A stretch of DNA of 17,403 bases, taken from contig DATGHS010000560.1 in the NCBI GenBank assembly GCA_035307785.1, forward strand, positions 1 through 17,403. The letters are read 5' to 3'. Below the pieces are notes generated by a model. It ran no database searches, was not told the DNA's origin, and saw only the letters and a list, made by a program, of their open reading frames with translations. The position numbers and the translations under genes are program-made. The first letter of the stretch is position 1. Every line of letters begins with the position of its first letter. This document shows, in pieces, positions 5,680-13,650 of this stretch. This DNA is from DATGHS01 sp035307785 (GTDB lineage: Bacteria; Planctomycetota; Planctomycetia; Gemmatales; Gemmataceae).

Positions 5680-8600
5680 TCACCTCTGTCCATGACGATG
5701 CCCGTCATGGTCCGGCGCCACCCGTCGCTCTCCGGGCTCGCCTTGCCGGGGTTGCGGCGTCATCGGCGGGGGCGGTTCGCGGCTGCCCACAAGCCTCCGG
5801 ACACCGTAATAGAAGACCGGCGTGAGGAAGAGGCCGAAGAGCGTCACGCCGATCATGCCGGAGAAGACTGCGGTGCCCAGCGTCTGCCGCATTTCCGCTC
5901 CGGCCCCCGTCGCGATTACCAGTGGAACCACGCCAAGAATGAATGCGAAGGACGTCATCAGGATCGGCCGGAAGCGCACCGTCGATGCTTCCAAGGCGGC
6001 ATTGAAGGCCGAGACTCCTTCGCGCTGCCGGTCGCGCGCGAATTGCACGATCAGAATCGCATTCTTGGCGGCGAGGCCGACGAGAACCACGAAGCCAACT
6101 TGCACGAAGATGTTCACGTCCATGTGTGCAAGCGCTACGCCAACGAGCGCGCTCGACAGGCACATCGGCACGACCAGGATGACCGACAACGGCAGCGACC
6201 AGCTTTCATAAAGCCCGGCCAACACAAAGAACACGAGAATCACGCCAAGCACGTAGGCGCTAAATGGGTTCTGCCGTAAGTCGGCGAATGAGCGAATGCG
6301 TGTCGATTGCTTTTGGAAATAGCTCAGTTCCGTCCATTCCGTCCTCATGTCGCGCGGCAGGTTCTCGGCACCCAGTTGTTCCATGGTGTTCATGGCGGTG
6401 CCGGTGCTTTCGCCAGGCGCCGGCTCGCCGTTCACTGCCGCCGACGGAAACATGTTGTAGCGCGTAATCGACACAGGCCCGACGGCGTCGCGAATCGTCA
6501 ACACCGAACCCAGCGGCACCATCGCGCCGTCGCCGTTGCGCACCTTCATCTGCGCGACCGTCTTCCGGCTGATGCGGAAGCGCGATTCGGCCTGCACGTT
6601 CACCTGCCAGGTGCGGCCGAAGCGGTTGAAATCGTTCACGTAGTAACCGCCCATGTATACTTGTAGGGTCGAGAAAATGTCGGTGAGCGCGACATTCATT
6701 GCCTTGGCCTTCACGCGATCGATGTCGATGTAGTACTGCGGCGTCTGTGCACGGAAGCCGTTGAAGAGACCCACGAGTCCCGGCTCCTGGTTTCCCTTGG
6801 CGGCCAGGTTGTCGGCTTGCTTTTGCAAGTTGAGGTAATTGACTTCGCCCGTGGACTCGATCATGAGCTTGAAACCACCGGCCGTACCCAAGCCCTGGAC
6901 GGCGGGCACGCCGAAGACATTGACGCGCGCATCGAGGATTTCAGTCGCAAAGCGCCGCCGTAGCTGGGCCGAAATGGCATTCGCGCTTTTCGCCGGGTCG
7001 CCGCTGCGCTGCTCGAACGGCTCGAGCATGACAAAGACGCTGGCGGAATTCGAACTGATGCTGTTCAGCACGAATGACCGGCCGGGATTGCCGATCGTAT
7101 GGGCGATGCCGGGAGTTTCCCGGGCAATTTGTTCGACGTGATTGGCGACTGCCTGGGTTCGGTCAAGCGACGCGGCATCAGGCAGTTGAATGTTGACATA
7201 AAGGCGCCCCTGGTCTTGCGGCGGAATAAAGCCCGAGGGAATTCGCGTAAAGCCGAAGCCTGTCAGAACGATTAAGCCGAGGTAGAGGATAATAACGACG
7301 ATGCTAAGGCGCAGCGCCCAGGCTGCTACCCGGCCATATGCCTTCGTGACGCGATCAAAAACCCAGTTGAAGCCGCGGAAGAAAATGTTGAGAGCCCAGT
7401 TGACCGGGCCGATGATGAACCAACCGACGATGCCGCCGGCAACAGCCCCCGGAATGAACAGGATCGTGTAGATTGCGTAGGTGCGCAAGGCGGCCAGGAA
7501 GCCAGTCGCCTGTGCCTGCTCGCTTTCGCCGCTGATGCCGAGCTTCGTGCCAAGTAGCGACTCCAGAATCCAGACCGACAGCAAACCGCCAATGATGCCG
7601 AAGCCCCACCAGGGCAGCGGCTCTTTCCCCTGCTGGCCGTGCGCGCCCGGCCGCCGGTTGGCGAAGATCGAGGCGGCCCGGGCTGGCGTCATGGTCATGG
7701 CGTTGACGGCCGAGATGATCATGGCCACGGAAATCGTGAGCGCGAACTGCCGGAAGAATTGGCCGGTGATGCCGGTAAGGAACGCGCTGGGCAGAAATAC
7801 GGAACTCAGCACGAGCGTGATCGCCAGCACGGGGCCGGTGATCTCATTCATAGCGTGAATGGTCGCATCACGCACCGGCAAACCCTTGTCGAGCCAGCGC
7901 TCAATGTTTTCCAGCACGACGATGGCATCGTCCACCACGATGCCAATGGCGAGCACCAGGCCGAAGAGCGTGAGGTTGTTCAGCGAAAAGCCGATGAGGG
8001 CCATGACGGCGAACGTCCCGACGAGCGACACCCCGACATCGATCACCGGCAGCAAGAGCGAGCGCCAATCTTGCAGAAAGAGCAAGACGACCAGCGCAAC
8101 CAGAAGGATGGCAATGATCAGCGTGCGCCGCACTTCGGCCACCGACTCGCGGATGAACGGTGTGGTGTCCAGAACGATGGCGTATTTCAGGCCCGGCGGA
8201 AAGCCGGCTTGCAACTCGCGCATTTTGTTGCGCACATTGGAAGCCACGTCCAACGCGTTGGTCTGTGGCAACTGGAAAGCGACCACGCCCACCGATGGTT
8301 GGCCGTCCAGAGTGCAGCGCTGGTCGAGGTTTTGCGCGCCCATCTCGATTCGGGCAACGTCTTTCAAATAGGTGATCTCGCCGTTTTGCCCAGTCGCAAG
8401 AATGATGTTCCCGAATTGCTCCGGGGTCTCCAACCGGCCCAGTGTCGTCATCGTGTACTGGAACTGCACGCTGGGCGGGGCGGGCTGCTGGCCGATTTGT
8501 CCGGCCGCGACCTGCACATTTTGCTCGCGCAAGACTTTCACCACGTCGCCCGAGGTAAGGTCGCGCGAGGCCAGTTCGTCTGGGTCAACCCAAACGCGCA

Positions 8601-9174
8601 TGCTATAGTTTTGCTGGCCGAAAAAGAGCACGTCACCCACGCCCTCGACACGGGCCAGCGCGTCCTGCAAGTGGATGGTCGCATAATTGCTGAGATAAAG
8701 CTGATCGTAGTAGGGCTTGTTGGTCGCCGGGTCGGTGTCCGAGTACAGGTTGATGACCAGCAGCAAGTCGGGCGTGCGCTTTTTCACCACCACGCCAATG
8801 GCCTGCACTTCCTGCGGCAACTGCGGCAGCGCTTGAGCCACCCGGTTTTGGACGAGTACTTGCGACATGTTCAAATCGCTGCCCACGGCAAAGGTGATCG
8901 TCAGCGCGTACGAGCCGTCGTTGTTGCTTTGCGACGACATGTAGAGCATGCCTTCCACGCCGTTGACCTGTTGCTCGATAGGGGCAGCTACGGTGGTGGC
9001 TACCACTTCCGCATTGGCGCCCGGATACTGGCACGAGACGGTAATCGTGGGCGGCGTGATTTGCGGATACTGCGCGATCGGCAGTAGCGCGGCCGCAAGG
9101 ATGCCGAGAAGGAAGATGATGATGGAAATGACCCACGCCAATACCGGCCGGTCGATAAAGATGCGTGCCAGCAT
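5680..9174 (-). CDS. RND multidrug efflux pump, HAE1 family (AcrB/MexF-like)
   Basis: Inner-membrane proton-driven pump that would work with the adaptor lipoprotein encoded just upstream. It has 1164 residues, longer than the usual 1030-1060. The N-terminus 'MLARIFIDRPVLAWVISI' is the first membrane helix. Porter domains follow ('PPTITVSCQYPGANAE', 'PIEQQVNGVEGM'). The proton-relay residues are kept: D415/D416 in 'GIVVDDAIVVLENIER' and K1037 in 'LAAKNAILIVQFARD'. Compared with AcrB there are roughly 90 extra residues (about 505-600) between helices 6 and 7, with two extra hydrophobic stretches at about 522-541 and 566-589. The C-terminal tail (about 1131-1164) is rich in Pro, Arg and His. The ATG at 9174 is chosen because the domain starts there and GAGG lies 5-6 nt upstream; in-frame reading from 9267 would only translate the tandem repeat. 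No TolC-like gene is in view. Confidence 0.95.
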   Translation of the reverse strand: MLARIFIDRPVLAWVISIIIFLLGILAAALLPIAQYPQITPPTITVSCQYPGANAEVVATTVAAPIEQQVNGVEGMLYMSSQSNNDGSYALTITFAVGSDLNMSQVLVQNRVAQALPQLPQEVQAIGVVVKKRTPDLLLVINLYSDTDPATNKPYYDQLYLSNYATIHLQDALARVEGVGDVLFFGQQNYSMRVWVDPDELASRDLTSGDVVKVLREQNVQVAAGQIGQQPAPPSVQFQYTMTTLGRLETPEQFGNIILATGQNGEITYLKDVARIEMGAQNLDQRCTLDGQPSVGVVAFQLPQTNALDVASNVRNKMRELQAGFPPGLKYAIVLDTTPFIRESVAEVRRTLIIAILLVALVVLLFLQDWRSLLLPVIDVGVSLVGTFAVMALIGFSLNNLTLFGLVLAIGIVVDDAIVVLENIERWLDKGLPVRDATIHAMNEITGPVLAITLVLSSVFLPSAFLTGITGQFFRQFALTISVAMIISAVNAMTMTPARAASIFANRRPGAHGQQGKEPLPWWGFGIIGGLLSVWILESLLGTKLGISGESEQAQATGFLAALRTYAIYTILFIPGAVAGGIVGWFIIGPVNWALNIFFRGFNWVFDRVTKAYGRVAAWALRLSIVVIILYLGLIVLTGFGFTRIPSGFIPPQDQGRLYVNIQLPDAASLDRTQAVANHVEQIARETPGIAHTIGNPGRSFVLNSISSNSASVFVMLEPFEQRSGDPAKSANAISAQLRRRFATEILDARVNVFGVPAVQGLGTAGGFKLMIESTGEVNYLNLQKQADNLAAKGNQEPGLVGLFNGFRAQTPQYYIDIDRVKAKAMNVALTDIFSTLQVYMGGYYVNDFNRFGRTWQVNVQAESRFRISRKTVAQMKVRNGDGAMVPLGSVLTIRDAVGPVSITRYNMFPSAAVNGEPAPGESTGTAMNTMEQLGAENLPRDMRTEWTELSYFQKQSTRIRSFADLRQNPFSAYVLGVILVFFVLAGLYESWSLPLSVILVVPMCLSSALVGVALAHMDVNIFVQVGFVVLVGLAAKNAILIVQFARDRQREGVSAFNAALEASTVRFRPILMTSFAFILGVVPLVIATGAGAEMRQTLGTAVFSGMIGVTLFGLFLTPVFYYGVRRLVGSREPPPPMTPQPRQGEPGERRVAPDHDGHRHGQR

Positions 9175-9183
9175 GGTGATCCT

Positions 9184-9367
9184 CAGAAGGGCAGACGCCT
9201 CGCTCGTAGAACGGAATTCATTCCGTTCGTCGTTTCGTGAACGGAATGAATTCCGTTCTACGGGCAACCGAGTTGCAGAAGGGCAGACGCCTCGCTCGTA
9301 GAACGGAGTAAATTCCGTTCGTCGTTTCGTGAACGGAATAAATTCCGTTCTACGGGCAACCGAGTTG
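9184..9367. repeat. Two tandem 92-bp units, each with a GTAG...CTAC palindrome
   Basis: Unit 1 is 9184-9275 and unit 2 is 9276-9367. They differ at only a few bases, mainly within the palindrome core (GAATTCATTCC against GAGTAAATTCC). Each contains a paired palindrome bounded by GTAG and CTAC (9206-9261 and 9298-9353). Together they fill nearly all of the 193 bp between the adaptor stop (9368) and the pump start (9174). The copied unit includes CAGAAGGGCAGACG upstream of the palindrome. Confidence 0.95.
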
Positions 9368-10654
9368 CTACTTCTTGCCTTGCTGGCCCGTCGTTTCCCT
9401 GGGCATTGAGAGCGTTTGTGCGTTGTCGTCCGGTGGCTCGCGGGGCATTGGGATCAGATTCGGCTCAACTGTGATTCCGGGTCGCACGAATTGCAGGCCG
9501 TCAACCACGATGCGGTCGCCCGGCTGAAGCCCTTCATCAATCACGCGCAAATTGGCATATTTCGCCCCGGGGCGAATTGGCCGCGTCGAGACCTTGTTGT
9601 CGGGCCCGACCACGTACACGATCTTTTGCGCCTGATCGGTGTCGATGGCCCGGTCGTTGATCAGGAATGCCTGGTGCGGCTCGCCGATGGGCACGCGCAC
9701 GCGGGCGAACAGCCCCGGCAGCAGCACTTCATCCTTGTTGGGAAACACCGCCCGAATGTTCAGCGTGCCGGTTCTCGGATTGATCTGATTGTTAATGAAG
9801 TCGATCCGGCCGCGATGTGGGAAGTTGGGTTCGTTGGTCAGCCCTAGATCCGCGTAAACTTTTGCGTCGCGCGCCGATTTCGCCTTCCCTTCGCGAATCA
9901 TCCGCCTAACACGGAGCACGGTTGCTTCATCCACGTCGAAATAGGCATAAATGGGGTCGACTGAAACGATGGTCGTAAGCAGGGTGCCGCTGCCGCCGCT
10001 TTGGTTGCCGTTCGCGCCGGTGTTTGCACCCGTGCCATTGGTATTGGTGCTTCCGGCGCTGCCGCCGGCGAGGACTAGGTTGCCGAGAGTCACGAGGGTA
10101 CGGCCGATGCGGCCGTTAATCGGCGCCTTCACTTCGCAGAAATCAAGATTGAGCCGCTGATACTCCATGTCAGCCTTGTCCGCCTCGACCTGAGCCAGCG
10201 AGACCGACCGCGACGCGCGTGCCTGCTCGACTTCCTGGGCTGTACTCGCGCCCTTCTTGGCCACTGCCTCAATTCGGCTGAGATTCGATTCGGCCAGCTG
10301 CAAATTGGCTTCGTCCAGCGCGACCTTGGCCTTCGCCTGCTTGAATTGCGCCTCGTAGGTGCGCCGGTCGATTACGTACAACACGTCGTCTTTCTTCACC
10401 AGCGCACCTTCCGGGAAGTTCACCTTCTCCAAATAGCCCGAGACGCGGGCGCGCACTTCCACACTGTCCACGGCTGCCGTTTGGGCCGTGAATTCGGCAT
10501 AGTCGGTGATGTTTTCCTGAACGGGGACGCTCACGTTAACGCGCACGGCCGGCAGCGCTTGGGGTTGATTCGCGGCACGACGGCAAGCCACCGCGGCCAT
10601 CGCGAGACTGAATCCAACGAAACTCGCGGTACGCAAAAGAGCGCGGGCGCGCAT
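9368..10654 (-). CDS. RND efflux periplasmic adaptor lipoprotein (HlyD/AcrA family)
   Basis: Membrane-fusion subunit linking the RND pump to an outer-membrane channel. It has 428 residues with a lipoprotein signal (positive start, hydrophobic 10-23, lipobox 'AVAC' with C24). Beta-barrel and lipoyl halves are seen at 'VEVRARVSGYLEKVNFPEGALVKKDDVLYVID' (about 66-96) and at 'DFCEVKAPINGRIGRTLVTLGN' (about 171-192). A coiled-coil hairpin lies between them (about 97-170). Residues 196-223 form an unusual Gly/Ser/Asn/Thr-rich insert inside the second lipoyl half. The beta-barrel domain follows ('VDPIYAYFDVDE', 'NPRTGTLNIRAVFPN', 'LLPGLFARVRVPIGE') and the C-terminal membrane-proximal domain closes it. 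GGGAGG lies 5 nt before ATG 10654. First gene of the operon with the pump. Confidence 0.95.
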   Translation of the reverse strand: MRARALLRTASFVGFSLAMAAVACRRAANQPQALPAVRVNVSVPVQENITDYAEFTAQTAAVDSVEVRARVSGYLEKVNFPEGALVKKDDVLYVIDRRTYEAQFKQAKAKVALDEANLQLAESNLSRIEAVAKKGASTAQEVEQARASRSVSLAQVEADKADMEYQRLNLDFCEVKAPINGRIGRTLVTLGNLVLAGGSAGSTNTNGTGANTGANGNQSGGSGTLLTTIVSVDPIYAYFDVDEATVLRVRRMIREGKAKSARDAKVYADLGLTNEPNFPHRGRIDFINNQINPRTGTLNIRAVFPNKDEVLLPGLFARVRVPIGEPHQAFLINDRAIDTDQAQKIVYVVGPDNKVSTRPIRPGAKYANLRVIDEGLQPGDRIVVDGLQFVRPGITVEPNLIPMPREPPDDNAQTLSMPRETTGQQGKK

Positions 10655-10701
10655 GGAAACCTCCCAGGAGATTCGCCTTCTTGCGGGAGGAATTCTGGAC
10701 C

Positions 10702-10717
10702 GTTCCAGGACCGGAAC
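10702..10717. promoter_or_regulatory. Inverted repeat in the efflux operon leader
   Basis: GTTCC-N6-GGAAC lies between the -10 candidate (10741-10746) and the adaptor start. It may be an operator for an unlinked regulator or just a short RNA hairpin. Confidence 0.25.
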
Positions 10718-10740
10718 ACGAGAATTGTTGTGGCCGGGGT

Positions 10741-10746
10741 ATTATA
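10741..10746 (-). promoter_or_regulatory. Candidate -10 box for the efflux operon
   Basis: A perfect TATAAT on the minus strand lies about 87 bp upstream of the adaptor ATG. The -35 region at 17-18 bp spacing (TCGCTT or TTCGCT) is weak, so an activator may be needed. Confidence 0.4.
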
Positions 10747-10771
10747 CAAAGATCGCTGCCATGAAGCGAAT

Positions 10772-10805
10772 AGGCCCTATTCGACCGGCGGGTCGCATAG
10801 GGCCT
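10772..10805 (-). terminator. Hairpin downstream of the secreted-protein gene
   Basis: AGGCCCTAT (10772-10780) pairs with ATAGGGCCT (10797-10805), and inside it CGACC pairs with GGTCG around a 4-nt loop. It lies 65 bp past the stop of the minus-strand gene at 10870 and upstream of the efflux promoter. It would insulate the two. No clear T-run follows, so termination is likely but not certain. Confidence 0.5.
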
Positions 10806-10869
10806 TTGGCTTGGTAGTAGCAGTAATTGGTTTTCGCGGATGGCGAACCGGCTTCAGCGCGAGTGAAGG

Positions 10870-11448
10870 CTAGGGCATGGCGTAAGCCAGAAGCGGCGCG
10901 GAGCCGTTGCCGGACACGTGGCCGGGGCCGCCACCGGTGGGCGAAGTCACATCGCCTTCGAGATGCCAGACTTGCGGAAACGCAGCGATGTCGCCATACG
11001 GGCTATGGACGCGCGTAATCGTGCCTTGCAAGCTATTCGTGCTGCCCTGGCCGTTCGTCCAACTGAAGTGAATCGAAATATTGCCCTGCGCGTCGAAAGC
11101 CAGAGTGCCGGTCACCTGGTGGACGGTGCCGCCCTCGCCGGCCCAAGTGCCCGTGAAGCCGGCCGATCCGTCAGCGTGCCAGCATTCTGATTGAATCACG
11201 AACGTATGGGCCGGCTTTCCGTTGCTCGATGTCAGGTAAAACGAAACCCCTTGCAAATTCGGCACATATTGAGGCATTTCCGAAACCACGGCGGAAACGT
11301 TTGCAAGCTGGAACGCCGAAGCGCCTACCACCGAGGGCAGCGCTCGCCCTTCGAGCACTTCGACGCCCAATCGGGGCTGCCGGCAGCAAGACGAGGATTT
11401 GCGACAGCACTTGGAACCATTCCGCCGGGAAAAAACGCTCAAGAACAT
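10870..11448 (-). CDS. Secreted planctomycete protein with LExR-type N-terminal motif
   Basis: I do not recognise a functional domain. From ATG 11448 the protein has 192 residues. Near the N-terminus it has a Cys/Arg/Ser-rich stretch, then 'RLGVEVLEGRALPSVV', the 'VE-LE-R-LPS/LLS' motif seen at the start of many large exported planctomycete proteins. The rest (about 50-192) is rich in Gly, Ser, Thr and alternating hydrophobics ('GTWAGEGGTVHQVTGTLAFDAQGNISIHFSW'), as in an all-beta extracellular domain. It has tryptophans but no obvious catalytic motif. Starts at GTG 11520 or ATG 11469 are possible; 11448 is preferred for its upstream GCAGG at 6 nt and a shorter basic leader. It is monocistronic, with terminators on both sides. 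Confidence 0.7.
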   Translation of the reverse strand: MFLSVFSRRNGSKCCRKSSSCCRQPRLGVEVLEGRALPSVVGASAFQLANVSAVVSEMPQYVPNLQGVSFYLTSSNGKPAHTFVIQSECWHADGSAGFTGTWAGEGGTVHQVTGTLAFDAQGNISIHFSWTNGQGSTNSLQGTITRVHSPYGDIAAFPQVWHLEGDVTSPTGGGPGHVSGNGSAPLLAYAMP

Positions 11449-11586
11449 CTGGCACCTGCTTCCTTCCATAAATGGGTTAAGTCGTTTGATACCTTGCTGA
11501 GGATTTTGATTCCACAGCACCTACTAGCTCAGCGTGAATGGTGCGTTTTCGTTACAGCGATTTTCGGCACACGTTGACGCAGAGCC

Positions 11587-11623
11587 AAAAAAAAGAGCCC
11601 GGCCGCGTATCGCAACCAGGCTC
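11587..11623 (-). terminator. Intrinsic terminator of the tuf remnant
   Basis: On the minus strand GAGCC...GGCTC closes a nearly continuous 13-bp stem (with T-G pairs) around an ATA loop, followed by eight Ts. It lies 27 bp after the tuf remnant's stop codon, the place expected for the original gene's terminator. It is the best-formed terminator in the window. Confidence 0.9.
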
Positions 11624-11649
11624 CCGATTACTCTGGCTTGCGCCAGTCG

Positions 11650-11763
11650 TTACATGGCAACTTCGGTGACTACGCCCGAGCCAACGGTCTTGCCGCCTTC
11701 CCGGACGGCAAACCGGCTGCCCGCTTCGATGGCAATCGGCTTGTCCAGGCTTACGGCCAGTGC
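11650..11763 (-). pseudogene. tuf: 3' end of an elongation factor Tu gene (remnant)
   Basis: Read on the minus strand, about 36 codons up to the TAA at 11650-11652 encode 'SLDKPIAIEAGSRFAVREGG' and 'KTVGSGVVTEVAM'. This matches the conserved C-terminus of EF-Tu (...PIA-E-G-RFAIREGG-TVGAGVVT-I). Above about 11763 the similarity stops, and no other EF-Tu sequence follows. The strong terminator after it is still intact. The remaining 490 bp between the flanking genes (11449-11937) hold only this remnant, its terminator and the inverted repeat at 11793-11849. A full tuf must exist elsewhere, because EF-Tu is essential. Confidence 0.85.
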
Positions 11764-11792
11764 CGCGTTTTACTCCTAAACAAGTTCGGGCG

Positions 11793-11849
11793 AGCGGGGG
11801 CCAGTAATGGCCCCGGTGCAGAATCACCAAGGCCATTACTGGCCCCGCT
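11793..11849. repeat. Inverted repeat next to the tuf remnant
   Basis: AGCGGGGGCCAGTAATGGCC (11793-11812) pairs with 11831-11849 (revcomp with one G fewer) over an 18-nt spacer. It lies between the broken end of the tuf remnant and the DUF1559 gene, so it may mark the rearrangement junction. Confidence 0.8.
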
Positions 11850-11937
11850 TGCCTGTAGGCAGCTTGCTTGAATTTCTGTGAGATCAAAGTAACATCGTAT
11901 AAGACCACCTCTCCGTCCCGCTTGCGGAGCCTCCGTC

Positions 11938-12831
11938 ATGCGCGCTCGACGTGCCTTTACCCTGATCGAACTCCTCGTGGTTATTGCCATCATCGCAATT
12001 CTCATGGGCCTTCTGCTGCCGGCGGTGCAGAAGGTTCGCGAAGCCGCCGCCCTGACAAGCTGCAAGAACAATCTCAAGCAAATTGGGCTGGCGATGCACC
12101 AGCATCACGATACCAAGGGCGCCTTTCCCGTGGGCTACTGCGATGCAACGCCCTGGCCGGAGCTCGATAACGGTCCGGGCTGGGGTTGGGGCGCGTTTCT
12201 GTTGCCGTTCCTGGAACAAGACAACCTGTACCGTCAGATCCACTTTAATCTCGATGTCGGCGATCCTGCAAATGCAGGGGTCGGCGCCACCTGGTTAAAG
12301 ATCTTCTGGTGCCCGTCCGACCTTGCTGCACAGACTTTTGTGATCACGGATGGCGGCGCCAATAGCTGGACGATGGCCACGGGCAGCTACGTTGCCTGCA
12401 ACGGCAATGACGGAGTCGATGACTTCACGACGCCGCCACACACGGGGGCGTTCATTCGAGCCACCAAGGGGTTCCGCGCCGAGGACATCTCGGACGGCCT
12501 GAGCAATACGCTCTTTGTCGGCGATCGCACGCAACGACTCTCGTATTCAACGTGGGTTGGCGGCCCGACGGGGGCGGTTAATCCATTTTTGTTGGCGCCC
12601 GGCAACTACGGGGCGGAGGTCACGCTTGTCATGTGCCACGCCGGGCCCACGGGTCCTAATACGCCCGGTGTGTTGGATGCCGATTCCACCATGAGCCCAC
12701 ACCGTCTTGGCGTGCCCTTTCTATTCGGAGACGGTTCGGTCCACTTCATCCCCAATGGCATTGACATCAGTGTCTGGATGGCCCTCGCCACACGCGCTGG
12801 ACAAGAATCATTCTCCATGGCGGATTTTTAG
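11938..12831 (+). CDS. DUF1559 protein with prepilin-type N-terminus and H-X9-DG C-terminus
   Basis: Planctomycete pseudopilin-like surface protein of 297 residues. The N-terminus 'RAFTLIELLVVIAIIAILMG' is a type IV/type II prepilin signal with E at +5 after the cleavage site, processed by a prepilin peptidase. It continues as 'LLPAVQKVREAA--TSCKNNLKQIGLAMHQHHD', the standard DUF1559 opening. The C-terminal region has 'HRLGVPFLFGDG', a precise His-X9-Asp-Gly motif. Planctomycete genomes carry many such paralogs; their exact role (pseudopilus component or fimbria) is unresolved. GGAG lies 8 nt before ATG 11938. A small lipoprotein gene follows 25 bp downstream, a pairing often seen with DUF1559 genes. 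Confidence 0.96.
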   Translation: MRARRAFTLIELLVVIAIIAILMGLLLPAVQKVREAAALTSCKNNLKQIGLAMHQHHDTKGAFPVGYCDATPWPELDNGPGWGWGAFLLPFLEQDNLYRQIHFNLDVGDPANAGVGATWLKIFWCPSDLAAQTFVITDGGANSWTMATGSYVACNGNDGVDDFTTPPHTGAFIRATKGFRAEDISDGLSNTLFVGDRTQRLSYSTWVGGPTGAVNPFLLAPGNYGAEVTLVMCHAGPTGPNTPGVLDADSTMSPHRLGVPFLFGDGSVHFIPNGIDISVWMALATRAGQESFSMADF

Positions 12832-12856
12832 AATTGGCGTCGCGAAGGAAACACCC

Positions 12857-13270
12857 ATGAAGTTGAGTCGGACGGCGGCCATCGGCTGTCTTCTGGGATC
12901 GACGCTGGTATGCGGCTGTTCCCGATCAGCGCCGACAATTGAGACACACCGTCACAACGGAGCCATAGTCAGTATCGCCGACCTGGTCGGTCATGCCGCG
13001 GCCTACAAAGGCAAGACCATGACGCTTGTCGTCAAGATTGACGAAGACATTGTTCCGGGCAAGGGGCAATCGTTGCGCGATTTCGTCGGCCGCGACGTGA
13101 AATTTACGGCGCTGGGAAACAAAGACGAGCGTGCCAATCTGGTGATCAAGATTCCACACGGATTGATCATTCCCGAAGCGTATCGATCCGACGAATTGCG
13201 CGTGACATTTACCTGTACGCAAGGCGATCTGCGGCGAGGAAATGAGGCCAAGTCCATTGACAGGCCATGA
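12857..13270 (+). CDS. Small lipoprotein paired with DUF1559
   Basis: This 137-residue protein has a short basic start, a hydrophobic stretch and a lipobox-like 'VCGC' giving lipidated C21. The mature part has 'IVSIADLVGHAAAYKGKTMTLVVKID' and a beta-rich pattern ('DVKFTALGNKDERANLVIKIP', 'ELRVTFTC'), compatible with a small OB-fold-like barrel; that fold guess is weak. ATG 12857 has AAGGAA 7 nt upstream. An upstream in-frame reading from 12707 overlaps the DUF1559 gene and is rejected. It is likely co-transcribed with DUF1559. No known function. Confidence 0.82.
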   Translation: MKLSRTAAIGCLLGSTLVCGCSRSAPTIETHRHNGAIVSIADLVGHAAAYKGKTMTLVVKIDEDIVPGKGQSLRDFVGRDVKFTALGNKDERANLVIKIPHGLIIPEAYRSDELRVTFTCTQGDLRRGNEAKSIDRP

Positions 13271-13554
13271 ACGTCATAATCTGATTCCTTATTTGCCGGC
13301 CCGCGAATTCGTCCAGTTCTCAAGGACCAGGCCAAGGACGGTCCGTAAAATCAGCCGAAAGACGTGTCGAACGAACAACTCCAGCAGATCAAAAGCATCG
13401 TTATCAAGCGTCGCACCGAGTGAGTGCTTCCAATGACATCCACTTGACTCTCTGTTCCGTCAGCGGTAAATCAAAAGCATCGGCGACGTAGTAGGAAACG
13501 TTGCCCGACCGTTTGAATGTAAACCCGGCAGAAGCCGGGCGTCCCTTAACGATT
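13271..13554. other. Non-coding stretch, possibly with a decayed gene end
   Basis: No convincing gene. In one plus-strand frame, 13346-13424 reads 'KDVSNEQLQQIKSIVIKRRTE' (after NQP) to a stop, with natural-looking composition, and the same frame upstream has one stop at 13340-13342. It could be the 3' end of a lost small gene. A small hairpin CCCGGC-AGAA-GCCGGG lies at 13524-13539. Confidence 0.3.
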
Positions 13555-13604
13555 AAGCCGACGTGGTCCAATGCCTGCGGGTGTTCCACCACGTCGGCTT
13601 TTTT
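13555..13604 (+). terminator. Intrinsic terminator
   Basis: AAGCCGACGTGGT (13555-13567) pairs perfectly with ACCACGTCGGCTT (13588-13600), followed by TTTTCTT. It ends the DUF1559/lipoprotein transcript, 285 bp past the lipoprotein stop. Confidence 0.85.
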
Positions 13605-13650
13605 CTTGGCGAGACATGAGGCCGGGTAAAGGATGCGAGGCCCGCCGAAC

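Noticed and set aside
7639..9087. 482-codon open frame on the plus strand
   Set aside because: It is antisense to the RND pump. The translated sequence is His/Arg/Asp-rich with no domain, typical of the antisense of a GC-rich gene.
9175..9267. 31-residue N-terminal extension of the RND pump
   Set aside because: It translates the tandem repeat; the family start and GAGG ribosome site support ATG 9174.
9184..9367. CRISPR-like array
   Set aside because: Only two units, joined directly with no unique spacers; a simple tandem duplication explains it.
11868..11903. TTGAAT and TATAAG as a DUF1559 promoter
   Set aside because: The boxes are 24 bp apart, too far for a sigma-70 promoter.
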